From NCBI RefSeq assembly GCF_008033385.1, contig NZ_VOGY01000014.1, positions 1 to 64,000 on the forward strand: DNA of 64,000 nucleotides, in the 5' to 3' direction. Positions 61,248 to 64,000 of the stretch are shown one piece after another (position 1 is the first letter of the stretch; every line of letters begins with the position of its first letter). Below the pieces are notes generated by a model, which was not told where the DNA came from, made no database searches, and saw nothing but the letters and a program-made list of their open reading frames with translations. Source of the DNA: Algibacter pacificus. GTDB taxonomy: Bacteria; Bacteroidota; Bacteroidia; Flavobacteriales; Flavobacteriaceae. A program made the translations under genes and the position numbers.

Positions 61248-64000
61248 ATGGCAAGAAAACAAGATAAGAATACAGTAAAGAGATTTAATAAAATCTCAAT
61301 TGGTCTAGCATCACCAGAGTCTATTTTAGCAGCCTCTAGAGGTGAAGTTTTAAAACCAGAAACTATCAATTATCGAACACACAAACCGGAACGTGATGGT
61401 TTGTTCTGCGAGCGTATTTTTGGTCCTGTAAAGGATTATGAGTGTGCTTGTGGCAAATATAAAAGAATACGTTATAAAGGCATTGTTTGTGATCGTTGTG
61501 GCGTAGAAGTAACAGAAAAGAAAGTACGTCGTGATCGCGTAGGGCACATTAATTTAGTGGTTCCTGTTGCTCACATTTGGTACTTCCGTTCTTTACCAAA
61601 CAAAATTGGTTATTTATTAGGTTTACCATCTAAGAAATTAGATATGATTATTTACTACGAGCGTTATGTAGTAATTCAACCTGGTATTGCCAAAAATGAA
61701 GAAGGAGAACCATTACAAAAAATGGATTTCCTTACCGAAGAGGAATACTTAAATGTATTAGAGTCGCTTCCTCAAGATAATCAATATTTAGATGATGAGG
61801 ACCCTAATAAGTTTTTAGCTAAAATGGGTGCAGAGTGCTTAATAGAGTTATTAGCACGTATTGATTTGAAAGAATTGTCTTATGAATTAAGGCATAAAGC
61901 AAATACTGAAACCTCTAAACAGCGCAAAACAGAAGCGTTAAAACGTTTACAAGTTGTTGGGGCTTTACGTGATTCTAACGAAAATAGAGAAAATCGTCCA
62001 GAATGGATGATTTTAAAAGTTATACCAATTATTCCGCCGGAATTAAGACCTTTAGTGCCTTTAGATGGTGGACGTTTTGCTACTTCAGATTTAAATGATT
62101 TATACCGTCGTGTTATTATCCGTAACAACCGTCTTAAACGATTAGTTGAGATAAAAGCACCAGAAGTTATTTTACGTAATGAAAAACGTATGTTGCAAGA
62201 ATCTGTAGATTCATTGTTAGATAACACACGTAAATCTTCTGCTGTAAAAACAGATTCTAATCGTCCATTGAAATCATTATCCGATTCATTAAAAGGTAAA
62301 CAAGGACGTTTCCGTCAAAATTTACTTGGTAAACGTGTGGATTATTCAGCACGTTCGGTAATTGTTGTAGGACCAGAATTGAGATTACACGAATGTGGAA
62401 TCCCTAAAAATATGGCTGCAGAGCTTTACAAGCCTTTCGTAATTAGAAAACTAATTGAAAGAGGTATTGTAAAAACTGTAAAATCTGCAAAGAAAATTAT
62501 AGATAAAAAAGAACCAGTAGTTTGGGATATTTTGGAAAACGTTCTTAAAGGACATCCAATATTACTAAACCGTGCGCCTACCTTACACCGTTTGGGTATT
62601 CAAGCGTTTCAACCGCAGTTAATTGAAGGTAAAGCGATTCAATTACACCCCTTAGTTTGTACGGCATTTAACGCCGATTTCGATGGGGATCAAATGGCGG
62701 TACACTTACCTCTTGGGCCAGAAGCTATTTTGGAATGTCAACTGTTAATGTTGGCTTCTCATAATATCTTAAATCCAGCAAATGGTTCTCCGGTAACGGT
62801 ACCTTCTCAGGATATGGTACTTGGTCTGTATTATATGACTAAGCTTAGAACTTCTACGCCTGAAGTGCCAATTCAAGGTGAAGGTTTAACGTTTTATTCT
62901 CCAGAGGAAGTGGAAATCGCTTTTAATGAAGGTAGAATTGATTTAAATGCGGGTATTAAAGTAAGAACTTATGATATTAATGAAGAAGGAAAATCTGCAT
63001 TAAGAATTATTGATACTACAGTAGGGCGTGTATTATTTAATCAACATGTTCCTGAAGCGGCAGGATATATCAATAAAGTATTAACCAAAAAATCTTTACG
63101 AGATATTATTGGTGATGTTTTAAAAGCGACATCAGTTCCGGAAACGGCTGATTTCTTAGATGCTATTAGAACTTTAGGATTTAAGTTTGCATTTCAAGGT
63201 GGATTATCATTTAGTTTAGGTGATATTATTATTCCACCAGAAAAACAAGGAATGATTGATAAAGCCAATGGTTTAGTTGATGGTATTACGGGTAACTATA
63301 ATATGGGACTTATTACCAACAACGAACGTTATAATCAGGTTATTGATATTTGGACTTCAACAAATGCGGAATTGACAGAGTTGTCAATGAAACGTATTCG
63401 CGAAGATCAACAAGGATTTAACTCGGTGTTTATGATGCTTGATTCTGGAGCTCGTGGATCTAAAGAACAAATTCGTCAGCTTACAGGTATGCGTGGATTA
63501 ATGGCAAAACCTAAAAAATCTAACGCTGGTGGTGGTGAAATTATTGAAAATCCAATTCTTTCTAACTTTAAAGAAGGACTTTCAATTTTAGAATACTTTA
63601 TATCTACGCACGGTGCACGTAAAGGTCTTGCGGATACAGCCCTTAAAACAGCAGATGCTGGATACTTAACTCGTCGTTTAGTTGATGTTTCTCAAGATGT
63701 TATTGTTAACTCTGAGGATTGTGGTACGTTACGTGGTGTAGAAGTAGAACCATTGAAGAAAAATGATGAAGTTGTTGAAACTTTAGAAGAAAGAATTGTT
63801 GGTCGTGTATCATTAAATGATGTGTTTGATCCTATAACCGATGTGTTATTGGTTTCTGCAGGTCAATTAATTGATGATGAGATAGCTAAAAATATAGAGG
63901 CCTCGCCAATAGAATCTGTAGAAGTGCGTTCAGCATTAACTTGCGAAGCTTTACATGGTATTTGTGCTAAATGTTACGGTCGTAATTTAGCAACTGGTAA
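61248..64000 (+). CDS. rpoC: DNA-directed RNA polymerase subunit beta', 5' part
   Basis: The frame is open from ATG 61248 ([24 protein letters not shown]) to the window end, covering 917 complete codons of about 1400 expected. The N-terminal zinc site is [23 protein letters not shown]; the catalytic Mg2+ motif is [15 protein letters not shown]; the bridge-helix region follows [22 protein letters not shown]; the second zinc site starts at the very end ([15 protein letters not shown]). It is truncated by the window, not by mutation. Confidence 0.98.
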   Translation, partial: MARKQDKNTVKRFNKISIGLASPESILAASRGEVLKPETINYRTHKPERDGLFCERIFGPVKDYECACGKYKRIRYKGIVCDRCGVEVTEKKVRRDRVGHINLVVPVAHIWYFRSLPNKIGYLLGLPSKKLDMIIYYERYVVIQPGIAKNEEGEPLQKMDFLTEEEYLNVLESLPQDNQYLDDEDPNKFLAKMGAECLIELLARIDLKELSYELRHKANTETSKQRKTEALKRLQVVGALRDSNENRENRPEWMILKVIPIIPPELRPLVPLDGGRFATSDLNDLYRRVIIRNNRLKRLVEIKAPEVILRNEKRMLQESVDSLLDNTRKSSAVKTDSNRPLKSLSDSLKGKQGRFRQNLLGKRVDYSARSVIVVGPELRLHECGIPKNMAAELYKPFVIRKLIERGIVKTVKSAKKIIDKKEPVVWDILENVLKGHPILLNRAPTLHRLGIQAFQPQLIEGKAIQLHPLVCTAFNADFDGDQMAVHLPLGPEAILECQLLMLASHNILNPANGSPVTVPSQDMVLGLYYMTKLRTSTPEVPIQGEGLTFYSPEEVEIAFNEGRIDLNAGIKVRTYDINEEGKSALRIIDTTVGRVLFNQHVPEAAGYINKVLTKKSLRDIIGDVLKATSVPETADFLDAIRTLGFKFAFQGGLSFSLGDIIIPPEKQGMIDKANGLVDGITGNYNMGLITNNERYNQVIDIWTSTNAELTELSMKRIREDQQGFNSVFMMLDSGARGSKEQIRQLTGMRGLMAKPKKSNAGGGEIIENPILSNFKEGLSILEYFISTHGARKGLADTALKTADAGYLTRRLVDVSQDVIVNSEDCGTLRGVEVEPLKKNDEVVETLEERIVGRVSLNDVFDPITDVLLVSAGQLIDDEIAKNIEASPIESVEVRSALTCEALHGICAKCYGRNLATG

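Overview
The window is AT-rich chromosomal DNA from a member of the Bacteroidota, most likely family Flavobacteriaceae. The evidence is: promoters of the TAnnTTTG type; an almost complete lack of Shine-Dalgarno sequences except before rpsU; a tmRNA whose tag reads GENNYALAA; five tRNA genes with no encoded CCA; and a run of families typical of that group (DUF1361, DUF2809, DUF2851, CreD with its winged-helix regulator, NamZ/DUF1343, a WxcM/FdtA-type cupin). I see no prophage, insertion sequence or CRISPR array.

Layout. 1-3085 (minus strand) is the start of a trp operon: promoter, a 15-residue leader peptide with three consecutive Trp codons, an intrinsic terminator, trpE and trpG. Non-coding repeats sit on both sides of trpG. 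3.4-5.4 kb holds secreted thiol and rhodanese proteins; murF, an M1 peptidase and the tmRNA gene follow. 10.3-15.3 kb has an SDR oxidoreductase lacking a normal start codon, membrane proteins, and a CreD operon whose two transcripts each begin behind the same 19-bp palindrome. 15.8-19.9 kb has a beta-barrel-like protein, kdsA and typA.

20.2-31.0 kb is a surface-polysaccharide locus: FemAB-like transferase, sugar aminotransferase, five glycosyltransferases, Wzx flippase, FdtA/QdtA-type ketoisomerase and a KpsS-like Kdo-transferase homologue, on both strands. No polymerase, initiating transferase or dTDP-sugar genes are visible, so the pathway must be completed elsewhere. ftsE and a TPR protein/outer-membrane barrel pair follow.

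37-49.9 kb is a mix of housekeeping and envelope genes: methyltransferase, YkgJ-type cysteine cluster protein, degenerate thioredoxin, GDPD, NamZ, ABC permease, K+ channel, AGCS symporter and acyl-CoA dehydrogenase. 50.2-64 kb is a gene-expression superlocus: rpsU, a XerC/D-type recombinase, hpf, four tRNAs, tuf, tRNA-Trp, secE, nusG, rplK, rplA, rplJ, rplL, rpoB and the first part of rpoC, which runs off the window.

The least explained part is intergenic. A structured element with short inverted ends and a central hairpin occurs at least six times, a roughly 290-bp repeat flanks trpG, and small palindromes of a second type occur in two further gaps. The clearest regulatory systems are the trp attenuator, the CreD-operon operator and the strong ribosome-binding site of rpsU. 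All calls come from reading the sequence; no database search was run.
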